A DNA stretch of 64,000 nucleotides, from the NCBI GenBank assembly GCA_037074765.1, contig JBAMDO010000084.1, forward strand, positions 62,001 to 126,000. Reading direction: 5' to 3'. Shown piece after piece: positions 1-13,243 of this stretch. Position 1 is the first letter of the stretch. Each line of letters opens with the position of its first letter. Below the pieces are notes generated by a model. It worked only from the letters and a program-made list of their open reading frames with translations. It searched no databases and was not told the DNA's origin. A program made the translations under genes and the position numbers. This stretch comes from Mansonella perstans (Eukaryota > Nematoda > Chromadorea > Rhabditida > Onchocercidae).

Positions 1-3000
1 CAAATAAATTTTAAGCTTTATTTTACATGTCAAGCCTTAGATCAATTTGAGAAGCAGTGATTTTAAGATGGCTATTCAATAAAAAAACTACCCATATGTC
101 GAACCATCGACAATTGAAATATGGTGTCTAAAAGTTGTCAGAAATGATATCAATGAAGCATGACTCACAGCAAATTGTTATTCATATTTGAATGCGACAA
201 TGTGTTTGCTATTATGTTGAGAATACGATTGCGTACATAGATATCGTAAAGCAGACGATCAAAATGTAACGAATTTTTGCTGGTAAACAGAGTTGCTTGC
301 AGATCGGTTATCGAGAATGCATATGAAGTTTCAGCCTGATCCGAGCATGGCATTGGAAGAGTTCCAGCTACCAGTTGGCCAACTCTATAAAATGTCGAAA
401 GTTAGTTATAGAATGCAAAGATTCAAAAACAGAGGATTTCATGTACATCATTAAAGTGCGAACCACTGAAAAGGAAGATTGTTTCTGATTATAGGTTCGG
501 AGCAGTCAATGAGTTCGGAAGTAACCTTAACAACTTGAAATATTTTACTGAAAAACTTGGTTACCAGTAAATGGATCTTAAGTGATCTTATGATTTTCTT
601 TTATGTGAATGCAAAAACATGCTGCTGAAAAGTTTAAAATTACTTTAGCAGCAACAAATTATCGGCAGGAGGTTGCAAAAGTACAGTAAGAAGATTGAAA
701 ACAATATCATCAACGGCAAAAATTAGATTCGGATGATCAAACAATCGAACAAGAAGACGTGATGGCAGTGAGCTACGGCGTACCAAATTCAGATTCTCAC
801 TATTCTGGCTGAAATTACTGTTCTTACTTTTTAGTTCGTATATAATAAATAAAAGGGAAATCGAATGCTACTGAAAAAAGTGATGTCCAAAGAAGCTACA
901 TTTTAACTTACTCCGTGATTAGTTCATAGAAATGTTCATAAAGTAGTCTGTTGAGGTCGGGGCTAGCGTCTTTCCAAACATCTAAATCGCATAACATGTC
1001 TTCAAAAACCGAAAGATTCGGTATAATGGATGCGTCTTTGCTGGTATCTAACGTACCGACCAAAGACAAAATTAAATGAAGAATATGTGAATTCAGAAGC
1101 TCGGTTTTCCCTTCCAGAAGCATCGCAAGGATCTAAAAATTTGAATAATTTCGGACCACTGACTTGAGATTCCTTACATGTAATTCAAAAGAAAAAATAA
1201 GTGGTAAAAGGTTTACCTGATAGGATCTCGTACTAATTAGATATTTCGATGTAATTTTATCCGATTTTACAGCAGTCGTCAAGGCTTTTAATGATGCATA
1301 CAACTCTTGAGATGTTGTCGCCATTGCTACGAGACCAAACAGACAAGATATACCTCCCACACAGTCCAACAATCGAGTTACTGGGTATGGTGTAAACAAC
1401 CGCATTCCTGAAGAATATATGCAAAAGAGTTTATCAATGATATCGAACTAATCCTCTAATCCGCTTTTCTCCTCCAAAATATATCCACATGACCAAAAAA
1501 TTTTCAAAAGAGAAGGAAGTTATACCAAGATAACCAAGAAGGACTGCTCCGAAAGAACGTGCTGGCCCTGGTGCGTGTGCAATCGTATTGAGAAGAACCC
1601 GTAATGGCGTGCTTTTGTCATGAATTGAAACACCAACCTAAATAAATACGTGACAAATGGCTCCGTTTTAGAACGGTATATACCGCCTTCAGCGCATTAT
1701 TATTTAATGATTTTAAGCAATACATACATAACGTATAAAACATACATAACGTGCAATAAACGCGCTATCTGCTTTACTATATATTGAGCCAATTCGTGAA
1801 GCACTCAATTCCTTATTGGCCACCGCTGACAGAGATAAACAAATACGCTCCTCCGCAATAAGCGGAGTATCTCCGGATATCGTCTGAAATATTTACTGTT
1901 ACCTAATAACATAAAAATATATAAAATAGTACGCAGTGTAATAAATTGAATTTCAGTTAAACGTACTTGAAAGTTCCCAATGTAATGAGGTTCCAAATCA
2001 TATATTTTAGTCAATGCCTCCGCACTCACTGGTTCTTCGACTAAGAAAAAAGTAGAAATTTTGAAACATAGTCTGCAAAAAAAATGCTTAAGTTTAAGAA
2101 TTTTGATGAATCTTAAAGCTGGATGATCATTAAAAAAGCTTTGCTTCGCAAGAATTGCAGATTAACAAATGAAAAAAGCTGGCGAGTGATTTAAATGGAA
2201 ATATTCACCTGCTTGATGATCGATAAGCTGGTGGTGTGCCTATAACGGCATGGATGCCATTGGCGTAAGATAAATGAGCCGCACCACCACCAACATTTTG
2301 GATGATATAATGTAATTTGTAAGTGCCTTCTACTTGACCATTAATGTAAACGGTTGCCTAGACAGATGGAAAGTTAACAAAAGATGGAATCCGTACTACG
2401 TAAAAAGTAGTGAGATGAATAAAAATTTCAAGAAAGCAAATCTTGATCGAAGTGATAAATAAACCAAACACCTGGCTATGCTTAAGAACAGATCTGGTTA
2501 GTACCACAGCGATATGGGTCCACTGTCCAGTGCACAATGAGTCGCCTATTGCAATGCGAATAAGATTTTCATCCGTAATATTTCGCTCTTTCTCAAGATC
2601 GTTACCGGCAGTTTCGCTTTCGGCAGTACAAATAAGGAGTGAACGATCGATGGGACTTAGCTACAGTGAATTTGTGAAAAGCACAAAATGAAAATGGAAA
2701 AAAAAATGAAAACTAGTTGAATTTGTTTCATATTCCGGACTGAATCAAACAACAAATACTTCATAAAACCGAAACAGTTGATGAAACAGTATTACCTGAA
2801 TCGAAAGGCAAACAAGTGAAGGGTTCTGCTTTGAACCATCTTCTTTTTTCAATGAATTAAATGAACGACAAATTGTGAGTAAGCGTATAGGATGCGGATC
2901 AATCTTCTTATCACTGAACTGTTCCACGCAAAGCCACCTGGAGTAATGCGAGATCCAACATAGCGCTTTGTTAAGTGTTTTCTGTCACAGAACTTCGTGA

Positions 3001-6000
3001 TGGAAAAAATATCAGATCTATTACAGTAAAACAACTAATTGCTGAAAAAAATAACGAGCAATATTTAAAATAATACAAGGTCTTCAGTATTTGAAGACGT
3101 AATAAATTACTCACACCATTACTGTTAAACCATTTAGAGGAGGAAATATTCGTTCACCATGTCCAATTCCAACATCTGTTGAAAGTGGTGCTAGAGCTGG
3201 AATTACAAGACATGCGAAACCTTCAGGTGACATATCGAATTCAACAAATGATGGATTTTGAGCAATTCGATGATCACGCGGCGTCATCATTGAAACCAGC
3301 GCCTTCACCCTGAAAGCTTACAACAAAAATACCAAATAACTGTGGTCGTCTTAACTGATGCAGTCACTCCTCACATTTTCTTTGAAATAAATGTCACTAA
3401 TAAAATTACAAAAACTAATTCTTATTAGCAACAACTTCCAACATTCCATATAGCAATTCGTAAACACTGAAGAAGGAATTACCTTGTGATGGGAATCGGA
3501 CCACCCTCATCATTTGTCACTGGTTCCTCACCCTCAGCCTCATCCAAATTTCGACAACAAAGCGGCATATCAAGACGTAAAAAAGATCTGCAGCCAACAA
3601 GCGTCACAGAAAAGTTCACAATTCATAAAATCTATATTTCAATCATAGACACTTCTATATTTTAATTCTAAAAGCGAAAAAAGTTGGTGAAGCTGCAGAA
3701 TCTGTAACAAACTGGAACACTGGTTACAATTATGAACGGCCCCTTCGAGAATGAGATTAACCTTAAATCGGACGGAGTTATTGCATGTGATGAAAGTCTC
3801 TCCAGAACGTAATGAAATGGTGCAAGCATAAGATGTTTTTCGGTTTTGAAAACATTGACGCCAATTTTCAAGATGCTGCGTGCCATATTTGATTGGCACA
3901 TAATTTGCTGGTTTCTTTCTGGTCGCAAAAGCGCCTTGATAAGAAGAGCGCAGTAATACTGAGCTGCTGCAGCCCACTAAAGTAAGCAAAAATTGCTGCG
4001 CTCTAAGATTCAAATTCCGTATGCTAAATTTGACACAGGAAGTTTTGTAGCTTCATGAATTTTGACAACAAATAAATATGATATCTTATTGACTACTATT
4101 TGGAATTCAAAATTCACGTTCCGAATGAAAGTTATTTGTCAAATGACTGAGCTGTAAGCAAATAAACAGGACCTCACCTGAAACAACGATGACTGTATTG
4201 CAGGAAGAAGATGTAAGACAGAAATCAATGCACCAGGATGAACAAGTACTCCTGCTGTCCAGGATGCAAGAGATGCACACTGATTCTCGGATGCTGGACT
4301 CAAACATGATGGCCAAACTGCCTCAGGTCTAAATGCCACGATTTTCATCCAAACAAAAATAGAAATGCTATAAAATCAATCAGAAAAGAAATTAAAATTG
4401 GTCTAACTTACTTTTCGTAACTGTCAAGAGCTAGGCTGAACAAAAATCGCACCATCGACAAAGAAATAAATATTGAAGTCGGAATTTTATCGGATGGCAA
4501 ACAACTGTAAAGAAATTCAAACTTTTATATTTCAATTTCAGTAGTGAAAAAAAAAAACTCTTCCAATAAAATCCAAAACACGAACCCATTACTGAAATGT
4601 TCGCTGAAATCAAACACTCTATGACATGCTTCAACTTTGCTTTGAATTTCTGATGGTTCAGATTGCCATATTACATGTTCTACATCGATTTTCTCGACAT
4701 CTTTCATAAAAGCTCCACTGGCCCGTAAAGCTAGACACAAATTATCCCACGTCACCTAAATTTGTTTCAAAAATTAAGCAACATTGGCAAAACATAGAAA
4801 AACGTATGATTTGTAAAGAAAAAATATAAGGAAATTAAAAGCAGAAAACCACCTCGTGAGAAAAATATTTTGAATTGGATGGCTCATATCGCATGCTTAT
4901 TGCCAGTACTTTGAAAATGATTTCTGTAAATTTCAGAATGTTGTTAATTTCGACATGAAGCACTTCCTGGACCATTTCTTCCGCACTACTGCTTAGCTTT
5001 CCCTCGAGACTGATCAAAAGAGACATTAGACATAAGTATCCACCACTGCGTCGAAACATCAAACGTACTTTATGACTTTCACGTAAAGCACACAGCAGAG
5101 ACTGAAATACAATGTGAAAAACTTTTGATTCCGAATCCTTTTAGTTCAAAATTCCAGTGAAAATTGCCAACTACCTTCGACAATCATATATACCTTCAAC
5201 AAAACTGCTTTCAAAGGCATGTTGTTAAGTGTCGGAGTATGAAGTACAAGAAGCAGAGCTGTAAGCTGTTCTTCGCTTTGACCGAATATCAGAAGCTGTT
5301 TCATGAGCTGCAATTAAAATCTGAGGAAAAATATGCACCTATAAGTAATCGTTTGAAAGATGAACAGTTAAAAACTGCGTCATATGTAAGTAATGAAACA
5401 AAATTACTTGCAATGCAGAAGCTCTCCATTCATCGCTATTGCTACAGATAATATCAATGATTGTTTTTGAACCAGCAATTTCACCGAATACACCTGAACT
5501 GAGGCTTTTTAGTACCTTATTATGAGATTGAAAAAGTATATCATTACACCACACAACTTACAAGCATTAGCAAGATTGTTGTTGACGAGAAGAGAAAGTA
5601 TGTCAGTGCTCAACAAAGCAACTCGTTTTTCATTTTCAGACAGAGATCGAACTGAAAAACGTGACAATAAGACAAAACCGTAGCTTCTGAAATTTATCTA
5701 CACTTTAATACTTCATAAGCAATTTGACAGAACAAATGAAATATTACTTTTGTCAGTTGATATGAAATGCAACACTGTCCAAATCAGTGATTCAACAAGC
5801 CCGACTTCACGAAAAGCATCCTTTAGAATCGCATTGGCAGATAATATTCTGAACAAAAGAAACATATAGTAGAAATAAAGACAGAGAAGATTATTAATCA
5901 ATATCTAATCTAATTGTATTCTAAAACAATAATCAATATCTAATTGTATTCTAAAACAATGAATAAAATGCACCTGAAAGCACTCTGTAGAAAAAGTACA

Positions 6001-8968
6001 CAGCATTCAAGACCGTTATCCGATATCTCCGTTTTCAGGAAAATACTTAGCGCAACAAGCTCTTTACAGGGAATATGACTCAGATGCAACACCACATACT
6101 CAACAAGTTCCATAACTTTTCGCTAAAGCAAATTCAACAATACTAATATAGACAATTTCAGCTCGGTTCATGAATCAACTGTATGCCAAAAAGCATTGAT
6201 AACAGACTGAGATTTTATGTTCGGAAAACCACAATTAGCATTGTAATTAAACCAGTACGCACAATCCATTTTTTGACTGGATTTTCATGTACTCTACATT
6301 AAGAAATTTCCACTGTCTTTACAAATATACCACAGAGTAATAAAATGTGAAATGAGACTAAACATCCTAATTTACACCAAACAGCAGTAATTTTTACATC
6401 TTGATTTATATCAAATCAGTAGAAACTGTTTAATGAAAATTACTATTTCACCAATATTTTTAAAATTGTATTTTTTAAAATAAGATATTCGCATAAAAAG
6501 AACCTGTATTTGGGGAGGTTTTGACCCCATCCGTTCAATCATTTGAGATAATGGGCATTCTTTATCAGCAATAAAGTAATTGGCCGCATCAGAAGCATAA
6601 ATATTATGAACAGCATCAACAACTGTCTCACATATTCGTTCATTTTTACACTGGAAACAAAAACTTTTAATTTCTAGTAAAATGATTTGGTGAAAATGAA
6701 AGAAAATTCTTAAACATCAAGAAATAATTATTTTCCTAACATTCTAAAAACCTTACCTCTATAAAAATTTGAAAAAGAAGATTAAATGCATCGATATTGC
6801 GCAATGTAAGACCTTTATTCGAAGGAATTGGAAGATTAAAGGTAGGAAGTACGATCGGCCCTGGTGTATAATTCAGTTTCAGTTCAGCAATACCACATGT
6901 TGACATATTCATTACTAATAATAAGATATTTTTGACACCTTCTTCTGTCTCATTATTCCTAAAAAAAGTAATTCAAAATTAAGTGTAACGGCTGTGAATT
7001 GTAATGAAATACTGATATGAAAAAAAGTCGAAATTTGAAGAAGGTCACAATATCTACTTAAAAATAAAACTTACTCTGAATATTTCAAAATAAAATCCCG
7101 CAATAAAAGATAACCATTAGCATGAGCAAAATCCTGCAACAGAACGTTCACAGTAGCTGCGGAGTCCCTCAAAACAGAGAGCAAACAAATGAACATTTCC
7201 ATTCGCTCCTGATCCAACAGGCTTTCATCCTCCTTATATATATTTGATAAAAATACTGATATACAATCTTTCACTGCAAACAGAGAAATTATGGCTTTGA
7301 AAATTTTGCATATAGCATAATAAAATTCCTAAATATCATTCCATGAAATGCACAGTAAATTAATTTCTTGCTTCTCAACTTAAATTTTTACAAGCGATTT
7401 CTTTCTTTCAAGCATTTCTTTAAAAAGTTAGACTTGAAATTGCAAGCACCATTATAACCAATGTAACGTTGGTTTATAGCCCTAAAAAAGGTACGTAACT
7501 TAACTCTCATTCCCTGACCGCCGATCAATACATTGTGTTATGGTATATCCCATTACTTTTTATCATTACAAATTAAAAATTTACGAAACCTGTTAATTTC
7601 ATAGTATGAAATACACAATGTGTGCTATTTAAACAACCTATAGTGCTCGAAAATTAAACAGTACCATGAATATATTTCGTTACAGATGAAGATAAGCTTT
7701 TTGAAACTACCACTACAAGTAGCTGAGATACAGCTTCTCTCCATTCGACATTTTCCGAAGGACATGCGCAAGAAGCGCCGGCAAAGAGAAGAAACAAATC
7801 ATCTTTCCGCGTAAGCTCTTCACCAACACAATAAAATCCGCATAACTTTTTTAAAACCTAGTTAAAAAATATATATGGCACTCACGGCAGTATATTGAAT
7901 TATTATTAATCCACATTTCTTTAGATAAAATCCTTGAATTTGAATTCCTTTTACTACTTTTTTTATTCGCTTAATGAAAACAAACAAAAAAAAGTTACTT
8001 TCTGGAAAACCACGAAAAGTTTTTGTTTGGACGATATGATATCTCCATTGACTGGAGGGGGTAAATCGAAAAATAAATACAGTGCTTTAATCAGAGTAGA
8101 AGGCAATGCTGCTTTGCACATTACTTCAATGACCTGTTCTTGTTTCCTGGAAATGTCATCGAATAGAAACTACCAGTAAACCCAATAAAAAAATTTTTTA
8201 AAATCGCAGAATTTAATTAAAATTTAAGCAATGACAATCACTCTGATTCAGTACCAATAAGGTAAATTCATGACTGTGATATCAAAACTAACGTGTAACT
8301 AAGGTAGCAAGCTGCATTCAATAGTGTCCAGCCGCGACAGTCGGCAACATCTGGCAATAGGAAATTTAAAATTGCAGAAGCTGCCAATTGAGTGCATTCA
8401 TTTGCAGCCCTTAAGCGTATCTCCTGTACAAGGTGACGACACAGATGACCAGTAAACGCACACAATTCTTTGAATTTATCAACAATTTCTTCCGGTGAAG
8501 GGTACATTACCATCACCTGAAGGAAGATGTGGAAAAAATTATTTCTAAAATTTGCATAGTGCAGTCAACTATATGTCGTCATTCAATTAATTCCATATAC
8601 GGATTTCTGACCCCATTTTATGGTAGTGATAAAGGATCCGGAAAATACTGATTATATCACTCACAATTATTTGTAGTTAAAAGATTGACTGGCTGCGCAA
8701 CCACTACAAATCACTGATTTTCCAAATATCAAGCCAACTTTTGTACAGCATCATCGTTTTAAGCGATAATAAAATGAAAAAACGAAAAAGTTTAAATTCT
8801 TTCGATTCCAAATTTTACCCTTCCAAATAGTGGAAGTAAACGATCAAACTTCCGATCTCCATCTTTTGCGGCACTTAATGGCATCCTGCAGTACTCGCTA
8901 AACGTTTTACGCAAATGTAGCAAAGTCAGCGAACGATCAACCTCTTCCATTTCTGCGTTTTCTTTCAT
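1..8968 (-). CDS. wdfy-3: WDFY3/Blue cheese (ALFY) BEACH protein, N-terminal half (3' end off window)
   Basis: Large selective-autophagy scaffold; in animals WDFY3 links ubiquitinated aggregates to the autophagy machinery through C-terminal BEACH, WD40 and FYVE domains, all of which lie beyond the left edge. About 1,537 N-terminal residues are visible (armadillo-like repeats, then a concanavalin-like domain near residues 970-1160). Co-linear matches to human WDFY3 include MRYEPSNSKYF, FVEFDMSPEGFACL, WLCVEQFSDKK, GLVAMATTSQELYASLKAL and LLNSHILHLILSLVGTLD. Exons, 5' to 3': 8968-8819, 8516-8293, 8146-7999, 7857-7665, 7273-7075, 6958-6757, 6650-6504, 6122-5974, 5848-5748, 5651-5562, 5493-5408, 5307-5194, 5101-4853, 4755-4586, 4504-4412, 4328-4178, 3976-3762, 3587-3483, 3309-3115, 2937-2796, 2660-2472, 2357-2209, 2072-1967, 1883-1746, 1637-1526, 1407-1217, 1132-912, 808-644, 384-169, and tentatively 71-27. 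All phases agree through exon 29. The donor at 4586 (GTTCGT) is weak. The start is MKENAEMEEV, 10 nt behind a TTGGCAG acceptor. Confidence 0.93.
5896..5960 (+). repeat. Imperfect tandem duplication in wdfy-3 intron 8
   Basis: AATCAATATCTAAT...CTAAAACAAT occurs as a 35-base copy (5896-5930) followed directly by a 30-base copy (5931-5960) that lacks one CTAAT. This is a recent slippage event in an intron. Confidence 0.9.
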
Positions 8969-8981
8969 CTTTCAAAGACTG
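8969..8981 (-). promoter_or_regulatory. Probable trans-splice acceptor of wdfy-3
   Basis: Read on the minus strand, a T-rich stretch ends in GGCAG with the AG at 8980-8979, ten bases before the ATG at 8968. No upstream coding exon is seen, so this is more likely a spliced-leader acceptor than an ordinary intron end. This is inference from position only. Confidence 0.4.
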
Positions 8982-9862
8982 CCAAAAAACATTAGGTTTT
9001 GTATACTGAAACTTAATCAATGAGAAAAAAAAGCGATTGAATTAGGCAGATAATTTTGTCACCATTTTAATATCTCTTTGTCCTAATCAATAAAAGTTAC
9101 ATCATTTTTCAAAAATGCAGTTTAGTAACTTTTTGGCATAAGAGAAAAATTATCGTTTATATTTTGTAATAATTGTCATGTTCTTTATAATTCAATTTGA
9201 TGCATTTAATTAATGAAACTTTAAATTTAATTATTATCGAATTTGAACTTTTATAAGAACAGCAACTTTCAAAAAAAAAGCAGAACATACTAGTTTATTG
9301 ATTTGTCCAGTTAGAAGAGCCCTGCATTTACACCTTCGAAATTCAGCAAAAAAATCGGCACACCAATGAATGGCCAAAAGTGGTCAAGTTACATTTAGTA
9401 AGTGCGTCCTACTGGTTAATATTCAATAAAATATTTTTTGATAACTGGGACGTACCTCTCTGAAATCCAACTCTCCTCCATAAAGATGATAAATACAAAT
9501 GCACAAAATAATCGCAGCGTGCGCTTAATCAATGAGAAACAAAATGCGGCCCCCCACGAGATTTTAACATTCGATTTGAGTCACTCTTGTGAAGTTGTAG
9601 TAAATGGGTTTCATACATTAAATTTCAAACTTTATTTAAATTTTATAGTCATCGCCAGATGGAATCTTAATCATTTTTACTTCACTATAAAAATATATTT
9701 TTGGTCATACATTTGCGAACTGCTAACCCAATCATTGTTGTGAAGTCATAGTGCATCATTGGAATTTATTAATAATAAGGTAAGACCTGAGCAATAGAAT
9801 GCTTTCCAGATGTATATTGGATACTGCGGAACATCTATCACTTGTAGACCATATCCAACACA

Positions 9863-10002
9863 TTATTTTGATTTGTTTTTACAATTAAGCGAATAAATAA
9901 AAAGATTATAACAAATCAGAACTTTGGATTTCAATAAATGAGCGAGTAAAGGATACATGTCGTACAACCTTTGCTCGAAATGGCATAACTTTTGAACAGG
10001 AA
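9863..10002 (-). other. Coding-like open frame, unknown
   Basis: Behind a CTGCAG acceptor (AG at 10004-10003) an open frame runs 46 codons to TAA and contains the natural-looking stretch PVQKLCHFEQRLYDMYPLL. No partner exon or family could be found. It may be a last exon, a relic, or chance in A+T-rich DNA. Confidence 0.15.
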
Positions 10003-11044
10003 CTGCAGCGGCAGATGAAATAAGATGAAGTTAATTTTATCTCACATTTTAAATAATATTTGGTGATGATTAAGATAGGCAGGAGAAAACATAATTCATA
10101 TAAGACAAGGATCATCATATCTCATTCTCATGCAAGCTACTTACAAATACAATTGTTTTTAGGATAACTTTTTGATGTACATTTTTTGCTGTATAAACTT
10201 TCTTTATTGAAATTCTTCAACGGTAGCAGTGATTCGAATAGTCATCGAAAAGTCAAAATAGTATTTCATATTATTGCATACGAATTGCTAGTGACAGGCG
10301 TGCTTATGATGGATTCTATAATCATAAAGGTTCGTTAGAATAGTTATATTTCCTATTCATAAATCCTTCTGGATTAAATTTCGGTGTGCATTTCATTCTC
10401 TGTTTAAATTTCAGTATTAGAATATTACTCAGTTAAGAAATTAATATTTTCAGTTAATTAGAATTTGGATTTGTGAGTTTTTTTCGACAGGATTCAGAGA
10501 AAAAAGTATCAAAAACTAAATCACTTGGAAATCACTAAAGAAAGTTTAAAATATTTAAAATCTAAGGCACGAAAATACTGATGATAGCAGGCACATTACG
10601 ACAAATTCTTGCAGAAGTCGGGATTATATCGCTTTCATTAGTAATGGTACTCTAATAGTCATCTTGAACAGTTTAGCTCCACTGATATACAAAAATAAGT
10701 CGAAGTTGATTCATCACCAAAATATGAACGGTACAATGAATTTTGAATGAGGTCTTGATGTCGGAAAAACCGAAATAATTGTACTGCAAAATGTTTGATA
10801 CAAGTCAAATCATATTATGCTATGACTATTTCTATGAGACATGATTAACTGCAAAATGTCATTTAAGGATTTATTCGTTTTCAAAGTTTCAAGGCGTTCA
10901 CTACCAAAACTGTCAATCATGTGATTTATGGAAATCTCTCGCAACGTAACTCATTTTGTTTCCAAAAAGTTATGTGTTTGAGCCTATTTTCGTAAATAAA
11001 GTTTATTAATAGTTCTCTAATCTTATAAACACCGTTACTTATTT

Positions 11045-11155
11045 GTAGCTCCCAGTAGTTCCTTGAAAACAATCTACGTATATAAACCTTCTGTAATCGT
11101 GATTGGTTCCATCAGAAACTACTATGTCCACTTCTACTTGTAGCTCCCAGTAGTT
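11045..11155 (+). repeat. Two copies of a 16-base direct repeat
   Basis: GTAGCTCCCAGTAGTT occurs identically at 11045-11060 and 11140-11155. Its base composition stands out from the surroundings. The function is unknown. Confidence 0.6.
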
Positions 11156-12178
11156 ATTCTTATCCTTTTAAACAATTCAAACCTATATAAAGGCTCTTAA
11201 ATTCCTTTTAGTTGGTGTGTGTGTCAGTATCAGTACTGCCTTCTACTACTGCTATTCTTACGCCTTAATTCTGCAGCCAATATACTTTTTTCTTGTATCT
11301 TCATTATATCCTTCGTATTTCTCCTTAATCCTATTTTCCAATTCATTATATTAATATTTACATATTTCGCTTACCGTTCTACTATAACAATTGGTATTAT
11401 TTTGAACTTCGTTCTGTTATTCTTGGCATCCGGACATTAATAAAACTATAACTAGCTTTACGTTGCGAATCCAATTCGTAACAATATCGGAGAGTCCGTA
11501 AATCATTCATACAAAAATTTCCTTTCTTATAACTAACAAGACCTTTTCCGACACTTGAAACTTTGCAGGCTACGCAAGTCTCGTTAGTTTAACACCAGGC
11601 TTTTTATGGCTTCGAATTTCAAGAAAAAAATACTTTTAATTTCTATTTCTATAGACTTCATACAAATCCAATTTTAACTACCATCAGTTAGACAATGATG
11701 TTAGTAATTAAACCATTCCTTTGATTCATACGGTGACTGTGACTGCGTCGTTCATGGGTGGGAAGGTTAGCTCCGGTCATTTAGAAACAAAAACATTCGC
11801 ACGAAGCTTCTATGAATTTTTCCTGCTGTGCGCCGAAACTAAATCATTATCACTTTTTCATGCCAGATTTCGAAGAGTTATCCTTGTCAATAAAAAGCGT
11901 TATGCTCAAGTAGAATTAAACTTTGTTAAGGGGTTACGATTATATTTTTACACAATATTTTTATCGGACTAGTTAATTTAGGATGTTAATGCGACATTAA
12001 CAACACTGATATTTCAAAACAACACGGACTTTTATTATTCAACAACAACATTCCTAATCTTTACTGCCGATCATTTGCAAGTAATCTGGCAATATATTCC
12101 GGCTTACGAAGTATGTAACCTGCGTGGAGAGAAGAAAATTGGACCGAGAGCAAAGATAAGAAAAAAAATTGGTTATGA

Positions 12179-12250
12179 GAAATCATCCCCTATAAAACTG
12201 ATTATCAGAAATCATTCCTTATAAAACTGATTATCGGAAGTCATTCCGTG
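12179..12250 (+). repeat. Tandem repeat, 29-bp unit, about 2.4 copies
   Basis: Two adjacent 29-base copies (12179-12207 and 12208-12236) differ at three positions. A third, truncated copy begins GAAGTCATTCCG. This looks like ordinary minisatellite slippage in an intergenic region. Confidence 0.8.
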
Positions 12251-12487
12251 TCGGAACAACCGAATACCGGAAAGTGATTTTTGCTCGTAATGCAAATCAG
12301 TAACATTTTTGTAAGATTTTTACCTATGTAAATCATTTTCTGTTATCCTATCGCTTCAAAGACGCGGCTGTTGTAAATCATCTGCTTTGAACCATTTGTC
12401 GTGAATTTTTTGTGAGAGGTTGATTGTTAGCCAGTATTATCCAACGTTTCGACCAGGGATTATTGTTATTCTGTTGACTACGCGATG

Positions 12488-12560
12488 TCGAGTTGAGTAT
12501 AGTTGAGTTGAGCATAGTTAAGTTGAGTTGCGTTGAGTTGTGTTTGTGTTGAGTATGCAC
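12488..12560 (+). repeat. Degenerate GTTGA pentamer array
   Basis: Imperfect tandem copies of GTTGA and GTTGAGTATA-like units. The minus-strand translation is repetitive (LNSTILNSTS type) and is not evidence of a gene. Confidence 0.7.
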
Positions 12561-13001
12561 CTCAAACTTGGGCAATTAAATCTTTATTAGAAAAATTGGT
12601 TAACGCAAGAGTTACATGACAATTGTACTGAAGACTTGTGTTTTAGCAACAGATAAAGAGATAATTTACAGTATGTTTGTTGAAAGCAATTCTGAATTAC
12701 AGTAGAAATGTTTTGACAATTGCATCATTTCTAGAATTACATAAGTAAATAGAATTATAATCAGAACTTAGTTATTAGTAACGGTAGTTATCATAATATG
12801 CTGAATGACAAAACATCAAAATGTTTAATTCAGTGATTACATCAGTGTTATTTCACTCAGTAGAAACAATTCACATGTAACATTTAAAAGCCAAGAAGCA
12901 TTCCGTAATCTTTACATCAAGTATAAACTGTACAAGGACTAAAAATTAGCAAAGTTACTTATTTCAAATTAAATATACACTGCGCAAAACGATACTTTTA
13001 G

Positions 13002-13217
13002 GTGGTATACGGCAGCCGACTGGATTCATGAAATTCTTAATACAAATGGAGTGCTCTACTCAAAACAAGCTGTTATGCATTTCTGCGGACGAATTTATGT
13101 AAAATTATCAAGCATAAAGTCGGAAGCTCGGAAATGAGTGAAGGAGCTGCAAACTTCTTGCTGGGAGAAAACAGTACTGGAGATTCAAGTTTGATGAGGT
13201 TTGCCGATCCCGAATAG
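13002..13217 (+). pseudogene. DEP-domain exon with one-base frameshift (DEPDC1/LET-99-like)
   Basis: After a TTTTAG acceptor (AG at 13000-13001) the frame reads WYTAADWIHEILNTNG and on to SKQAVM, then is lost. The next reading frame continues FLRTNLCKIIKHKVGSSEM and later DSSLMRFADPE before a stop. Together the pieces follow the DEP domain of DEPDC1 and LET-99 proteins (AVDWLY..., QLLRKFLKNHVIED..., LFRF). The break is in a short T run at about 13079-13083. No other exon of such a gene was found upstream, and the OXLD1-like gene begins its 3' end only 27 bp away on the other strand. It may be a relic of a degraded gene or an assembly error in a live one. The minus strand here is also open, which lowers certainty. 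Confidence 0.45.
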
Positions 13218-13243
13218 GTGGAAAATAACTTTAAGATAATAGC

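Larger units (their letters stand above)
8982..13001. other. Long gene-poor stretch between wdfy-3 and the DEP fragment
   Basis: About 4 kb without a firm gene. It holds short repeats (11045-11155, 12179-12250, 12488-12560) and one coding-like minus-strand frame at 9863-10002. A plus-strand frame at 11219-11440 is a hydrophobic, low-complexity product of T-rich sequence, and one at 11721-11972 has no recognisable motif and no splice context. The region should contain the wdfy-3 promoter, which I cannot place. Confidence 0.5.

Noticed and set aside
11219..11440. Hydrophobic plus-strand ORF, membrane-protein-like
   Set aside because: T-rich sequence gives Leu/Ile/Phe-rich text by composition. 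There is no start context, splice sites or motif.
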